From contig NZ_CP107985.1 of the NCBI RefSeq assembly GCF_036108815.1, positions 4,340,001-4,404,000 on the forward strand: 64,000 bases of DNA, written 5' to 3'. This stretch comes from Streptomyces sp. NBC_00353 (GTDB taxonomy: Bacteria; Actinomycetota; Actinomycetes; Streptomycetales; Streptomycetaceae). The stretch's first letter is position 1, and every line of letters starts with the position of its first letter. Below are positions 44,371-53,191 of this stretch, one piece after another. The translations under genes and the position numbers were made by a program. The notes beneath the pieces are model-generated. The model searched no databases. It was given only the letters and a program-made list of their open reading frames with translations, and had not been told where the DNA came from.

Positions 44371-45984
44371 ATGGACCTCGTCATCCGCAACGCCGGCGTC
44401 ATCGACGGCACCGGCGCCCCCTCCTACCGGGCCGATGTCGGAATCGCCGAAGGCCGGATCGCCGAGATCCACCCCGAGGGCGCCCCGGGGCCCCGCCCCA
44501 CCGCCACCCGCACCCTGGACGCCACCGGCCTCGCCCTCTCCCCCGGTTTCATCGACATGCACGCCCACAGCGACCTGGCCCTTCTCCGCGATCCGGATCA
44601 CAGCGCGAAGGCCGCCCAGGGCGTCACCCTCGAAGTCCTCGGCCAGGACGGCCTGTCGTACGCCCCCGTCGACGACCGCACCCTCACCGAGGTGCGGAAG
44701 GCGATCACCGGCTGGAACGGTGATGGTTCGGACGTCGACTTCGACTGGCGCACGGTCGGCGAATACCTGGACCGCCTCGACCGCAACTTCGGCGGCCAGG
44801 GCATCGCGGTCAACGCCGCGTACCTGATCCCGCAGGGCACGGTCCGGATGTACGCGGTCGGCTGGGACGACCGCCCGGCCACCGAGGCCGAGCTGACCCG
44901 GATGAAGGAGCTCGTGGCCCAGGGCATGACGGAGGGCGCGGTCGGCATGTCGTCCGGCCTCACCTACACCCCGGGCATGTACGCCAAGGACGCCGAACTC
45001 GCAGAACTGTGCCGGGTCGTGGCGGAGCACGGCGGCTACTACTGCCCGCACCACCGCTCGTACGGCGCGGGCGCACTGGCCGCGTACGAGGAAATGGTGC
45101 AGCTCACCGTTGACGCCGGCTGCCCTCTCCATCTCGCCCACGCCACCATGAACTTCGGCGTGAACAAGGGCAGGGCCCCCGAGCTGATCGCCCTGCTGGA
45201 CCGGGCCATCGCCTCGGGCGCCGACATCTCCCTCGACACCTACCCGTACACCCCCGGCTCCACGACGCTCGTCGCGATGCTGCCGAGCTGGGCGAGCGAG
45301 GGCGGACCCGAGTCGGTCCTCACGCGCCTCGCGGACGACGGGGCGGCGGAGCGGATCCGGCACCACATGGAGGTCCTCGGTTCGGACGGCTGTCACGGGG
45401 TGCCGATCGAGTGGGACACGATCGAGATCTCCGGCGTCAGCGTGCCGGAGCTCGCCGGACATGTCGGCCGAACGGTCGCCGAGTCCGCACGGATGCGCGG
45501 CGAGGAGCCCTGGGTCACCGCCCGCCGCCTGCTCGTCGACGACGGGCTCGGCACGACGATCCTCCAGCACGTGGGCCACGAGGAGAACGTCCGGCAGATC
45601 ATGCGGCACCGCGTCCACACGGGCGGCAGCGACGGCATTCTCCAGGGCGACAAGCCGCACCCGCGGGCGTACGGCACGTTCCCGCAGTATCTCGGCCGGT
45701 ATGCAAGGGAGTTGGGCATCCTCTCGCTGGAGGAGTGCGTCGCCCACCTCACGTCGCGCCCGGCAGCCCGGCTGCGCCTGCCCGACCGGGGGTACGTACG
45801 CGAGGGCTACCGCGCCGACCTCGTCCTCTTCGACCCGGAGACGGTGGCGGCGGGCTCGACGTTCGAGGAGCCGCGCACGTTGCCGGTGGGCATCCCGCAC
45901 GTCCTGATCGACGGCCGGTTCGTTATCGAGGACGGCAGGCGGACTTCCGTACTGGCAGGGCGGGCGGTCCGGTCGACGCCGTAG
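44371..45984 (+). CDS. N-acyl-D-amino-acid deacylase (D-aminoacylase)
   Basis: A 537-residue amidohydrolase-superfamily enzyme. The N-terminal motif SPGFIDMHAHSDLALL gives the first metal His pair; further signature blocks are VGMSSGLTYTPGMYA, CPHHRSYGAG, LHLAHATMNFG, TYPYTPGSTTLVAML and GGSDGILQGDKPHPRAYGTF (metal Asp). It removes acyl groups from N-acyl-D-amino acids. The free D-amino acid could then be handled by the neighbouring PLP enzyme, with RidA clearing imine products. ATG 44371 lies 202 bases after the lyase gene. Confidence 0.92.
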   Translation: MDLVIRNAGVIDGTGAPSYRADVGIAEGRIAEIHPEGAPGPRPTATRTLDATGLALSPGFIDMHAHSDLALLRDPDHSAKAAQGVTLEVLGQDGLSYAPVDDRTLTEVRKAITGWNGDGSDVDFDWRTVGEYLDRLDRNFGGQGIAVNAAYLIPQGTVRMYAVGWDDRPATEAELTRMKELVAQGMTEGAVGMSSGLTYTPGMYAKDAELAELCRVVAEHGGYYCPHHRSYGAGALAAYEEMVQLTVDAGCPLHLAHATMNFGVNKGRAPELIALLDRAIASGADISLDTYPYTPGSTTLVAMLPSWASEGGPESVLTRLADDGAAERIRHHMEVLGSDGCHGVPIEWDTIEISGVSVPELAGHVGRTVAESARMRGEEPWVTARRLLVDDGLGTTILQHVGHEENVRQIMRHRVHTGGSDGILQGDKPHPRAYGTFPQYLGRYARELGILSLEECVAHLTSRPAARLRLPDRGYVREGYRADLVLFDPETVAAGSTFEEPRTLPVGIPHVLIDGRFVIEDGRRTSVLAGRAVRSTP

Positions 45985-46186
45985 CCCTCTTCGCCGGGGC
46001 CGGCCCACGCCCCTCGACCACGTGGCGGCGCAGCGCCCGTACCGCTCCCGACTCCCCTGCCGGCCACGCGGCCCCCGCCGCCTCACCGTCGGTCTCGGCG
46101 TGCTGCTGGACGGGATCGAGGCGGCGGTACGACGCACGGGTGCGCCGTGAGACCCGGGGTCCGGTCCCCACGGCGCACCTCGCGGA

Positions 46187-47056
46187 CTACGGCTTGGGCA
46201 GCGCGCACCCCGCCCGGCTCAGATCGATCTGGCTGCCGGTGCCGATGCACGGCACGATGCCGTAGGTCTCCTGGGCGTAGTTGATTCCCTGGCGGACCGT
46301 CACATTGCCGCTCTCATCGACCTCGCACGGGTTGTTGTCCGTGCACTGCTGCCCGTCCTCGTTACCGGTGTTGTTGACGGCGACGACCTTGCCGGTCGCG
46401 TTGTCGATCACCGGGGAGCCGGAGGTGCCGCCGATGGTCCGGCAGGCGGAGGTGTAGCGGACCGAGTCCTTCCAGGTCCACTCGCCCTCCTTGAGGCGGT
46501 AGACGAAGCCGTCGACATTGCAGCTGTACGTGCGCTTCCAGTAGCCGGAGACGACCGTGATCGCGGTGCCCTGGACCGGGTGCGCGGCGTTGAGCTCCAG
46601 CGCCTTGATGCCGTAGGTGCTCTCGATCTGGGCGTAGGTGCGGGTGAGTTGGTACAGCGAGATGTCGGTGTCGGTCATCGTCCCGTACGCGATCTTGCTG
46701 GCGCGCAGGGTGCCGACGCCGCTGCCCGCGGAGTTCAGCAGGGTGAAGCTGCGGGTGGACGACCGGTTGAAGACGACCTCACCCGGGCCCGGGAAGCCGG
46801 TCTCCATGCAGTGCCCGTTGGAGAGCACGAGAGCCGGGTCGGACGGCAGCGAAGCGGCGGTCCGGACGACGGAGCCGGAACAGTTGCTGAGCGCGACGGT
46901 CCCGGCGAAGTTGACGGCCTTGGCCTTGACGGCCTGCGGTGCGGCGGCCTTGGCCGTGGGCGCGGCCGCGTCGTGGCTCGTGGCCGCGACAGCGGGGGCC
47001 GTTCCGGCTCCGAGGAGCAGAACGGCGAAGAGTGCGCCGACGAGAGGCATTTTCAT
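46187..47056 (-). CDS. secreted trypsin-like serine protease
   Basis: A 289-residue exported chymotrypsin-fold protease. Signal peptide (about 1-25, AVA), short propeptide, then the catalytic domain with His82 (LSNGHCM), Asp131 (MTDTDISLYQL) and Ser212 (GGTSGSP). Cys residues around 59, 83, 179 and 205 can form disulphides. Substrate is unknown. ATG 47056 follows AGAGGGGAC. Monocistronic, converging with the D-aminoacylase gene. Confidence 0.88.
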   Translation of the reverse strand: MKMPLVGALFAVLLLGAGTAPAVAATSHDAAAPTAKAAAPQAVKAKAVNFAGTVALSNCSGSVVRTAASLPSDPALVLSNGHCMETGFPGPGEVVFNRSSTRSFTLLNSAGSGVGTLRASKIAYGTMTDTDISLYQLTRTYAQIESTYGIKALELNAAHPVQGTAITVVSGYWKRTYSCNVDGFVYRLKEGEWTWKDSVRYTSACRTIGGTSGSPVIDNATGKVVAVNNTGNEDGQQCTDNNPCEVDESGNVTVRQGINYAQETYGIVPCIGTGSQIDLSRAGCALPKP

Positions 47057-47334
47057 GTGGGGTCCCCTCTGTGACCTCTATGACCGAAGGGTTCCTTCGG
47101 TTTTGTCATGCGCATTGTTAGGGGCGCGCCCGTGCGGAGCAAGAGCCTGTTTTCGGCCTGGGGGCTGTCCCGACGTTCCTGGTGGATCACCGCGCGGCGT
47201 CGGATGCGGTGCATCGTAGGGCGGAGGGACATCCGCATACGGGATGTATTCGGGCGTTCCGACCACGCGGCGAGGCGCCGTAGCTGCCGTCGCGCGCCCG
47301 CCAGGGATCACAGGACAGCCCTTAGGCTCGTCGC

Positions 47335-47700
47335 ATGGTGCAGAGCAAGGCTGAAGATGTCGACGGATACCTGGCCGAGATCCCGCAGGAGCGCCAGGAG
47401 GCCCTGGGCAGACTGCGGCAGATGTGCCGTCAGGAACTCGAAGGCTTCGTCGAGGTGATGGCGTACGGGATGCCCGCCTACGAGCGCAACGGCGTCGGCG
47501 AGGTCGCCTTCGCCAGCCAGAAGAACTACATCTCCTTCTACTTGCTGCGCTCCGACGTCCGCGAGGCCTTCGAGGAGCGGCTGGCCGGATACGACATGGG
47601 CAAGGCGTGCCTGCGCTTCCGCAAGCCGGAGAACATCGACTTCGACCTGGTGCGCGACCTGTTGCGAGCCACGGCGGCCGGACCGGGCACGGTCTGCTGA
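47335..47700 (+). CDS. DUF1801 family protein
   Basis: A 121-residue soluble protein of the DUF1801/YdhG group: DVDGYLAEIPQERQEALGRL, EVMAYGMPAYERNG, VAFASQKNYISFYLL and KACLRFRKPENIDFDLV. Members form a small alpha/beta fold related to frataxin-like iron chaperones; function in actinobacteria is not known. Start ATG 47335. Confidence 0.85.
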   Translation: MVQSKAEDVDGYLAEIPQERQEALGRLRQMCRQELEGFVEVMAYGMPAYERNGVGEVAFASQKNYISFYLLRSDVREAFEERLAGYDMGKACLRFRKPENIDFDLVRDLLRATAAGPGTVC

Positions 47701-47804
47701 GGAAGCCCCCGGGCCCTGGCGAGCGTCCGTGGAAGCCGCTCGCACCAGCCGGATCACCTCATGGCCGGAGGCACCCCGCCGCCCCGATTGCGTACGGTCG
47801 ATTC

Positions 47805-48638
47805 ATGACGACCGACCACGAGTCCGCGCTCGACCTCGACGCGTACCTCGCCCGTATCGGCTGGAACGGCGAGCGGCTCCCCACCGTGGAGGTGCTGCGC
47901 TCCGTGCACCGCGCCCACGCACTGGGCATCCCGTTCGAGAACCTGGATCCCGTGCTCGGCAGCGCGCCCTCGCTCGCGCTCGCGGATCTGCAGGCGAAGC
48001 TCGTACGCAGCAAGCGCGGCGGTTACTGCTACGAGCAGAACACCCTGCTCGCTGCCGCACTGACCGCACTGGGCTTCAAGATCACACTGCTCTGCGCCCG
48101 CGTGCTGATGGGTGCCGCGCCCGGGGACGTAAGGCCCCGCACCCACATGCTCATGCGGGTCGAGGTACCGGGTGACCCGACCCCGTATCTCGCGGACGTC
48201 GGCTTCGGTGCGAACAGTTCGCTGCTGGAGCCGATCCCGCTGGTGGCGGACGCGGAGCTCCACGACGCCCCACGTCGTCACCGGCTCGTCCACGCACCGC
48301 ACGACGGCCCACTGGAGCTGTGGAAACTGCAGACGCTCGCCCCGGGCGGGGAGTGGGAGGACCAGTACGCGTTCACGCTGGAGCCGTTCGAGGCACCGGA
48401 CTACGAGGTCATCAACTGGCACATCGCGACCAACCCGCGCTCCCCGTTCCAGCACCTGCTGTACGTCCAGCGCACCACCCCGGAAGCCCATCTCGCACTG
48501 ATGGGCCGCAGGCTCGTGGAGACCGCGCCGGACGGCACGCGCAAGGAGCGGGAACTGGCGGGCGGCGACGAGGTGCTGCGGGTCCTCTCGGCCGACTTCG
48601 GCATCCGTCTCCCGGAGGGCACCCGCCTGCCGGAGTGA
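47805..48638 (+). CDS. nat: arylamine N-acetyltransferase
   Basis: A 277-residue enzyme with the full NAT catalytic triad: Cys75 (RGGYCYEQN), His114 (RTHMLMRV) and Asp131 (YLADVGFG). NATs move acetyl groups from acetyl-CoA to arylamines or hydrazines, and relatives close macrolactam rings in antibiotic clusters; no such cluster is present here, so a detoxifying role is more likely. Start ATG 47805. It is 104 bases after the DUF1801 gene. Confidence 0.92.
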   Translation: MTTDHESALDLDAYLARIGWNGERLPTVEVLRSVHRAHALGIPFENLDPVLGSAPSLALADLQAKLVRSKRGGYCYEQNTLLAAALTALGFKITLLCARVLMGAAPGDVRPRTHMLMRVEVPGDPTPYLADVGFGANSSLLEPIPLVADAELHDAPRRHRLVHAPHDGPLELWKLQTLAPGGEWEDQYAFTLEPFEAPDYEVINWHIATNPRSPFQHLLYVQRTTPEAHLALMGRRLVETAPDGTRKERELAGGDEVLRVLSADFGIRLPEGTRLPE

Positions 48639-49001
48639 ACGCACCGGGCGGCGGGCCGAGGGGGCGGCCCATCCGGCCCCCGGCCGGCCTTCCCGGCGGG
48701 CCATACCGACCGCTTCGAGGCGAGGCCCTCCGCGCCGCGCATCCCTCTTTCATACGGTGGTCGACCCACCGTCGCGGGCCTCGGTCACGGCCCCCGCCTC
48801 CCTCACGTGGCGCATCTCACCGGTCCGGCCCGTCACACCCCTATTCCAAGCTCCGCCCCCGCCCGCGCCCGGGGATCCCACTGTCCGGGGCGGGGCGCAC
48901 ATGGCGATGGAAGACGCGGCGGGCGGGCGGCACTACCCGGGTGGGTCAACCTGCGGGGAATCCCCGCGCAGCCGGTGAAACACGGCCGTAAGCTCGCTGA
49001 C
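48639..49001. other. intergenic region without recognised gene
   Basis: These 363 bases between the acetyltransferase and the aminotransferase are extremely GC-rich, with G/C tracts able to form hairpins directly after the acetyltransferase stop. I see no convincing gene or operator. Confidence 0.5.
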
Positions 49002-50213
49002 ATGCAGGTCATCCAGTCCACAAAGCTCGCCAATGTCTGTTACGAAATCCGGGGCCCCGTGCTCGAGGAGGCCATGCGGCTGGAAACGGCCGGTCACCGC
49101 ATCCTCAAGCTGAACACCGGCAACCCTGCCGCGTTCGGGTTCGAGTGCCCGCCCGAGATTCTCGAAGACATCCTGCGCAACCTCGCCGGGGCGCACGGCT
49201 ACGGCGACGCGAAGGGCCTGCTGTCGGCGCGCCGGGCGGTGATGCAGCACTACCAGACCAAGGGGATCGACCTCGGCGTCGAGGACATCTACCTGGGCAA
49301 CGGCGTCTCCGAGCTGATCCAGATGTCGATGCAGGCGCTGCTCGACGACGGCGACGAGGTGCTCGTACCCGCTCCGGACTATCCGCTGTGGACCGCCTCG
49401 GTGTCGCTGGCCGGCGGTACTGCGGTGCACTACCGGTGCGACGAGCAGGCCGACTGGATGCCGGACCTCGCCGACATCGAGCGGAAGATCACCGACCGCA
49501 CCAAGGCGATCGTGATCATCAATCCGAACAACCCGACGGGTGCGGTCTACGACGACGAGATGCTGCGCGGGCTGACGGAGATCGCCCGGCGCCACAACCT
49601 GGTCGTCTGCTCCGACGAGATCTACGACCGGATCCTGTACGACGGAGCGACCCACACCCCGACCGCAGCCATCGCGCCCGATCTGATGGTGCTGACCTTC
49701 AACGGTCTCTCCAAGAACTACCGGGTCGCCGGATACCGGTCGGGGTGGCTGGCGGTCTGCGGCCCGAAGGCGCACGCCTCCTCGTACATCGAGGGGCTGA
49801 CCATCCTCGCCAATATGCGGCTCTGCGCCAATATGCCGTCGCAGCACGCGGTGGCCACAGCGCTCGGCGGGCGGCAGTCGATCAACGACCTGGTGCTGCC
49901 GGGCGGCCGGATCCTGGAGCAGCGGGACGTCGCGTACGACCTGCTGACGCAGATCCCCGGCGTCACCTGCGTGAAGCCGAAGGGCGCGCTGTACCTCTTC
50001 CCCCGGCTCGACCCCAAGGTCCACAAGATCAAGGACGACCGGCAGATGGTCCTCGACCTGCTGCGGGCCGAGAAGATCATGGTCGTGCAGGGTACCGGGT
50101 TCAACTGGCCGGAGCCCGATCACTTCCGCATCGTGACGCTGCCCTCGACCGAGGATCTGACGGATGCCGTCCAGCGGATCGGCAACTTCCTGGACGGATA
50201 CAGCCAGCCCTGA
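49002..50213 (+). CDS. pyridoxal phosphate-dependent class I aminotransferase (AlaA-like)
   Basis: A 403-residue fold-type I enzyme. LNTGNPAAFGFECPPEIL, GYGDAKGL and LGNGVSELIQMSMQALLDDG form the N-terminal part; PLP-binding residues are in NPNNPTGAVYD and SDEIYDRILYDG; the Schiff-base lysine is Lys238 (FNGLSKNYRVAGYRSGW). The sequence is close to E. coli AlaA-type glutamate-pyruvate aminotransferases. It makes alanine from pyruvate. Start ATG 49002; longer frames upstream are not supported. Confidence 0.92.
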   Translation: MQVIQSTKLANVCYEIRGPVLEEAMRLETAGHRILKLNTGNPAAFGFECPPEILEDILRNLAGAHGYGDAKGLLSARRAVMQHYQTKGIDLGVEDIYLGNGVSELIQMSMQALLDDGDEVLVPAPDYPLWTASVSLAGGTAVHYRCDEQADWMPDLADIERKITDRTKAIVIINPNNPTGAVYDDEMLRGLTEIARRHNLVVCSDEIYDRILYDGATHTPTAAIAPDLMVLTFNGLSKNYRVAGYRSGWLAVCGPKAHASSYIEGLTILANMRLCANMPSQHAVATALGGRQSINDLVLPGGRILEQRDVAYDLLTQIPGVTCVKPKGALYLFPRLDPKVHKIKDDRQMVLDLLRAEKIMVVQGTGFNWPEPDHFRIVTLPSTEDLTDAVQRIGNFLDGYSQP

Positions 50214-50259
50214 CCAGGGCGGCGGCCCGCATTATCGGATCGCGGACAACTTTAGACTA

Positions 50260-50290
50260 ATTCCAAGCTAGGATGGTTCCAAGCAACACC
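50260..50290 (+). promoter_or_regulatory. direct repeat TTCCAAGC with -10-like TAGGAT
   Basis: TTCCAAGC occurs at 50261-50268 and 50277-50284, flanking TAGGAT (50269-50274), which fits a -10 box. A small palindrome TTAGACTAA (50252-50260) lies just upstream. Together they look like a regulated promoter for the next gene. Confidence 0.35.
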
Positions 50291-50302
50291 AGGAGGCCAT
50301 CC

Positions 50303-50749
50303 ATGTACGAACCGATCCGCACCAAATCGGTCCACACACCGGCCGACCACGCCGACGACTTCCCGCACCGCTCCCGCGAGGAGGAGCTGGACATCCAGCT
50401 GGCCGGACACCTGGCCGCGCTCCTCGCGGTCACCGACGAGCTCGGCCTCGGCGATGCGGGCGACCGCATCGCCGAGCAGGTCGCCCGGCTGCGTGGCGCA
50501 CCGCCCGCCCGGCACGCCGGCCTGACCGACGCCGCACCGCACACGCTCCACCGCCGTGCGCACGCCCTCGCGGGCCGCGCGCTGGTGGTGGCCGCATCCC
50601 GCGCCGACACCGCGGCCGCGATCCTCGCGGCCGAGCGGATGGACGCGCACACGGCGGCGATGGCCGCCGTGACCACCCCGCCGCCCGCCGCCGCGACCGG
50701 CCCCACCGCGCCCGCCCCCGCCCCCGTGCGGCTGGTCGGCGCCCTCTGA
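50303..50749 (+). CDS. hypothetical protein, Ala-rich
   Basis: A 148-residue soluble protein that I do not recognise. The N-terminal 35 residues are charged; the rest is helical and Ala-rich (AGHLAALLAVTDELGLGD, HALAGRALVVAASRADTAAA) with a Pro/Ala tail. AGGAGG lies six bases before ATG 50303. Its promoter has an unusual repeat, suggesting specific regulation. Confidence 0.7.
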   Translation: MYEPIRTKSVHTPADHADDFPHRSREEELDIQLAGHLAALLAVTDELGLGDAGDRIAEQVARLRGAPPARHAGLTDAAPHTLHRRAHALAGRALVVAASRADTAAAILAAERMDAHTAAMAAVTTPPPAAATGPTAPAPAPVRLVGAL

Positions 50750-50753
50750 CGGC

Positions 50754-50788
50754 CCCGGTCCACGGGCCGCGGAGGCGCGTGGACCGGG
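50754..50788 (+). terminator. hairpin terminator
   Basis: CCCGGTCCAC (50754-50763) pairs perfectly with GTGGACCGGG (50779-50788) immediately after the hypothetical gene. Confidence 0.7.
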
Positions 50789-50897
50789 TGCCACACATCT
50801 GACATCGGCCGCTCCCGTTGCGTACTGGGATGCGCACTTCACCTTCCGTCCACCCAACTCCGTCCGGAATGTGGGTTTCCGCGAGCACGCTGCCTGT

Positions 50898-51974
50898 GTG
50901 AGACGCATCGTGGGAATCGTCCTGGCGGTGCTGCTGATCGGCGGAGTGGCAGTAGCCGTCGTAGCAGGCCGCGACAGCAAGGACACGAGCACGGCAACGA
51001 AGACCGTGCGTGGAGTGATCGGGTCGGAGAAGGCGGAGTTCTTCGCCGATCCCGATGTGGTGAAGGCCCTCGCTGCCAAGGGGTTCACCGTGAAGGCGGA
51101 GACGTCCGGGTCCTGGGCCATGGACCAACTGCCTCTGAAGGAATATGACTTCGCCTTCCCCGGCTCGAAGGCGCCCGCCGACGAGCTGCAGCGCAAGTCC
51201 TCCGTCAAGGGCGGACCGATCCGGCCCTTCTACTCGCCGCTCGTCGTCGTCGCCCATCGCGGCGCCGCGCAGGTGCTGGCGGACAACGGGCTGGTGACGC
51301 TGAGCGGCAAGTCCAGCGGAAAGCTGCTCATGGCCCCGTATCTCAAGGCCGCGAAGGCGGACCGGACCTGGCAGCAGCTCAACGGTGCGGGAAAACACGC
51401 CGAGTTGACCGGGACGGTGTTCATCACGAGCACCGACCCCGTGGCGTCCAACTCCGGCGCGCTGTACCTCGCCGCCGCCTCGTACGTCGCCGACGGCGGC
51501 CGGGTCGCCGCCGACGAGGCCGCGATCGACCGCACCGCACCGCTGCTGAAGAAGCTGATCCAGGTGCAGGGGGCGCAGCAGACCAGCAGTGACGCACCGT
51601 TCCGGGACTTCATCAGCGGAGTCGGAAATCCCCTGGTCCTGGTGTACGAGTCGCAGATCGCCTCGCTGCTGCTGCAGAAGCAGGATCTCGGGGATCTGGT
51701 CGTCCTCTATCCGGACACCACCGTCTCCAGCGACCACACCCTCGTACCGCTGACCGACTCGGGACGGCAGTTCGGCGAGCTGCTCTCCACCGACCGGCGC
51801 CTGCGCGAGCTCGCTGTACGGCACGGTTTCCGCCCCCAGGGCGCGGCGGCCGAGTTCACCGCCGCGACCGCCGGTCACACCGACTACATCGACCAACAGC
51901 TGACCGGGATCCGCCAGGCGCCCGTGCCCACCGCCACGGTGCTGCGCGCGATGGCCCGCCGGACCCGCGGCTGA
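50898..51974 (+). CDS. membrane-anchored substrate-binding-like protein of the TelA/VWA operon
   Basis: A 358-residue protein with an N-terminal membrane helix (about 3-22, IVGIVLAVLLIGGVAVAVVA) and a periplasmic-binding-protein type II-like domain: VRGVIGSEKAEFFADPDVVK, WAMDQLPLKEYDFAFPGSKA, VFITSTDPVASNSGALYLA. It likely faces outward, binding a small ligand. The start GTG 50898 directly precedes the helix. It is first of four tightly linked genes (with toxic-anion-resistance, VWA and membrane proteins). Confidence 0.75.
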   Translation: MRRIVGIVLAVLLIGGVAVAVVAGRDSKDTSTATKTVRGVIGSEKAEFFADPDVVKALAAKGFTVKAETSGSWAMDQLPLKEYDFAFPGSKAPADELQRKSSVKGGPIRPFYSPLVVVAHRGAAQVLADNGLVTLSGKSSGKLLMAPYLKAAKADRTWQQLNGAGKHAELTGTVFITSTDPVASNSGALYLAAASYVADGGRVAADEAAIDRTAPLLKKLIQVQGAQQTSSDAPFRDFISGVGNPLVLVYESQIASLLLQKQDLGDLVVLYPDTTVSSDHTLVPLTDSGRQFGELLSTDRRLRELAVRHGFRPQGAAAEFTAATAGHTDYIDQQLTGIRQAPVPTATVLRAMARRTRG

Positions 51975-52003
51975 TGACCCACGCTTCCCGGGAGACCTCA
52001 CCC

Positions 52004-53191
52004 ATGACCGAAGCCGAGCCGCAGCCGCTCGTCCTCACCCCGCCCGAGCCCGTCGCCCCCGTCCGCACCGAGCAGGCCGCCGGTCTCGTCCCGGTCGACG
52101 ACTCCGTGCGCACGGAGATGACGCGACGCGCCACCGAGTACGTCGGCAGCCTCGCCGGGCTCGATGCCCGCTCGCCCGAGTTCACCACCAGGATCGGGGA
52201 GATCGCCGCCCTCGGGCAGGGCGACATCCGCAGCGCCGCCCAGCAGTCCAACCGGATGCTGGACCGTACGGTCCGCGAGCTCTCGGCCGGATCGGGGGAC
52301 GGGGACGCGCAGTCGAGGGTCGGTGCCTCGCTCGTCGAGCTGCGCCGCACCGTCGAGGACCTCGATCCGCGCGACACCCCCGGCCGCGGCGCCCGCCGGC
52401 TGCTGGCGAAACTTCCCGGCGGCAACAGGCTGCGCGACCATGTCGCGAAGTACGCCTCCGCGCAGTCCACCCTCAACCGGATCGTGGGCTCGCTCCGCGG
52501 CGGTCAGGACGAACTGCGCCGCGACAACGCAGCTCTGCACACCGAGCGCACCCGGCTCTGGGAGTCGATGGGCAAGCTCCAGGAGTACGTGGTCCTCACC
52601 GAGGCCCTGGACGGCGCCGTCGAACAGCGCATCCGGTCGACGGAGGCCACCGACCCCGTACAGGCGGACGCCCTGCGCGCCGATGTGCTGTTCCCCGTAC
52701 GGCAGAAGCACCAGGATCTGCTGACCCAGCTCGCGGTCTGCGCGCAGGGGTACCTGGCGATGGACGTCGTACGCCGCAACAACGAGGAGCTGATCAGGGG
52801 CGTCGACCGGGCCGCGACCACGACGGTCTCCGCGCTGCGGATCGCCGTGATGCTGGCATCGGCGCTGGAGAGCCAGCGCAAGGTCAGTGAACAGGTCCAG
52901 GTGCTGCGCTCCACGACGGAGGATCTGATCCGCGGCAATGCGGAGATGCTCGCCACGCAGAGCGGGGAGATCCAGCGGATCGCCGCCGACCCTGCGGTGG
53001 GCGCGGAGACGCTGCGGACGGCGTTCCAGCAGATCTACCGGACGCTGGACGCGATCGACACGTACAAGGTGCAGGCGACCGAGTCCATGGCGGCGACCGT
53101 CGAGTCGCTGACGGCCGAACTCCAGCAGGCGAGCACACACTTGGAGCGCAGCAGGTCCGCGGGCGTCCTCGACGGCGGTGGTCTCGGATGA
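52004..53191 (+). CDS. toxic anion resistance (TelA/KlaA-like) protein
   Basis: A 395-residue, largely alpha-helical cytoplasmic protein of the TelA family: LAGLDARSPEFTTRIGEIAA, GDIRSAAQQSNRML, FPVRQKHQDLLTQLAVCAQG and AATTTVSALRIAVMLASALE. Related proteins are linked to tellurite and cell-envelope stress resistance together with VWA or TerD-type proteins. ATG 52004 has GGGAG upstream; ATG 51974, overlapping the previous stop, is also possible. Its stop overlaps the next start by four bases. Confidence 0.85.
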   Translation: MTEAEPQPLVLTPPEPVAPVRTEQAAGLVPVDDSVRTEMTRRATEYVGSLAGLDARSPEFTTRIGEIAALGQGDIRSAAQQSNRMLDRTVRELSAGSGDGDAQSRVGASLVELRRTVEDLDPRDTPGRGARRLLAKLPGGNRLRDHVAKYASAQSTLNRIVGSLRGGQDELRRDNAALHTERTRLWESMGKLQEYVVLTEALDGAVEQRIRSTEATDPVQADALRADVLFPVRQKHQDLLTQLAVCAQGYLAMDVVRRNNEELIRGVDRAATTTVSALRIAVMLASALESQRKVSEQVQVLRSTTEDLIRGNAEMLATQSGEIQRIAADPAVGAETLRTAFQQIYRTLDAIDTYKVQATESMAATVESLTAELQQASTHLERSRSAGVLDGGGLG

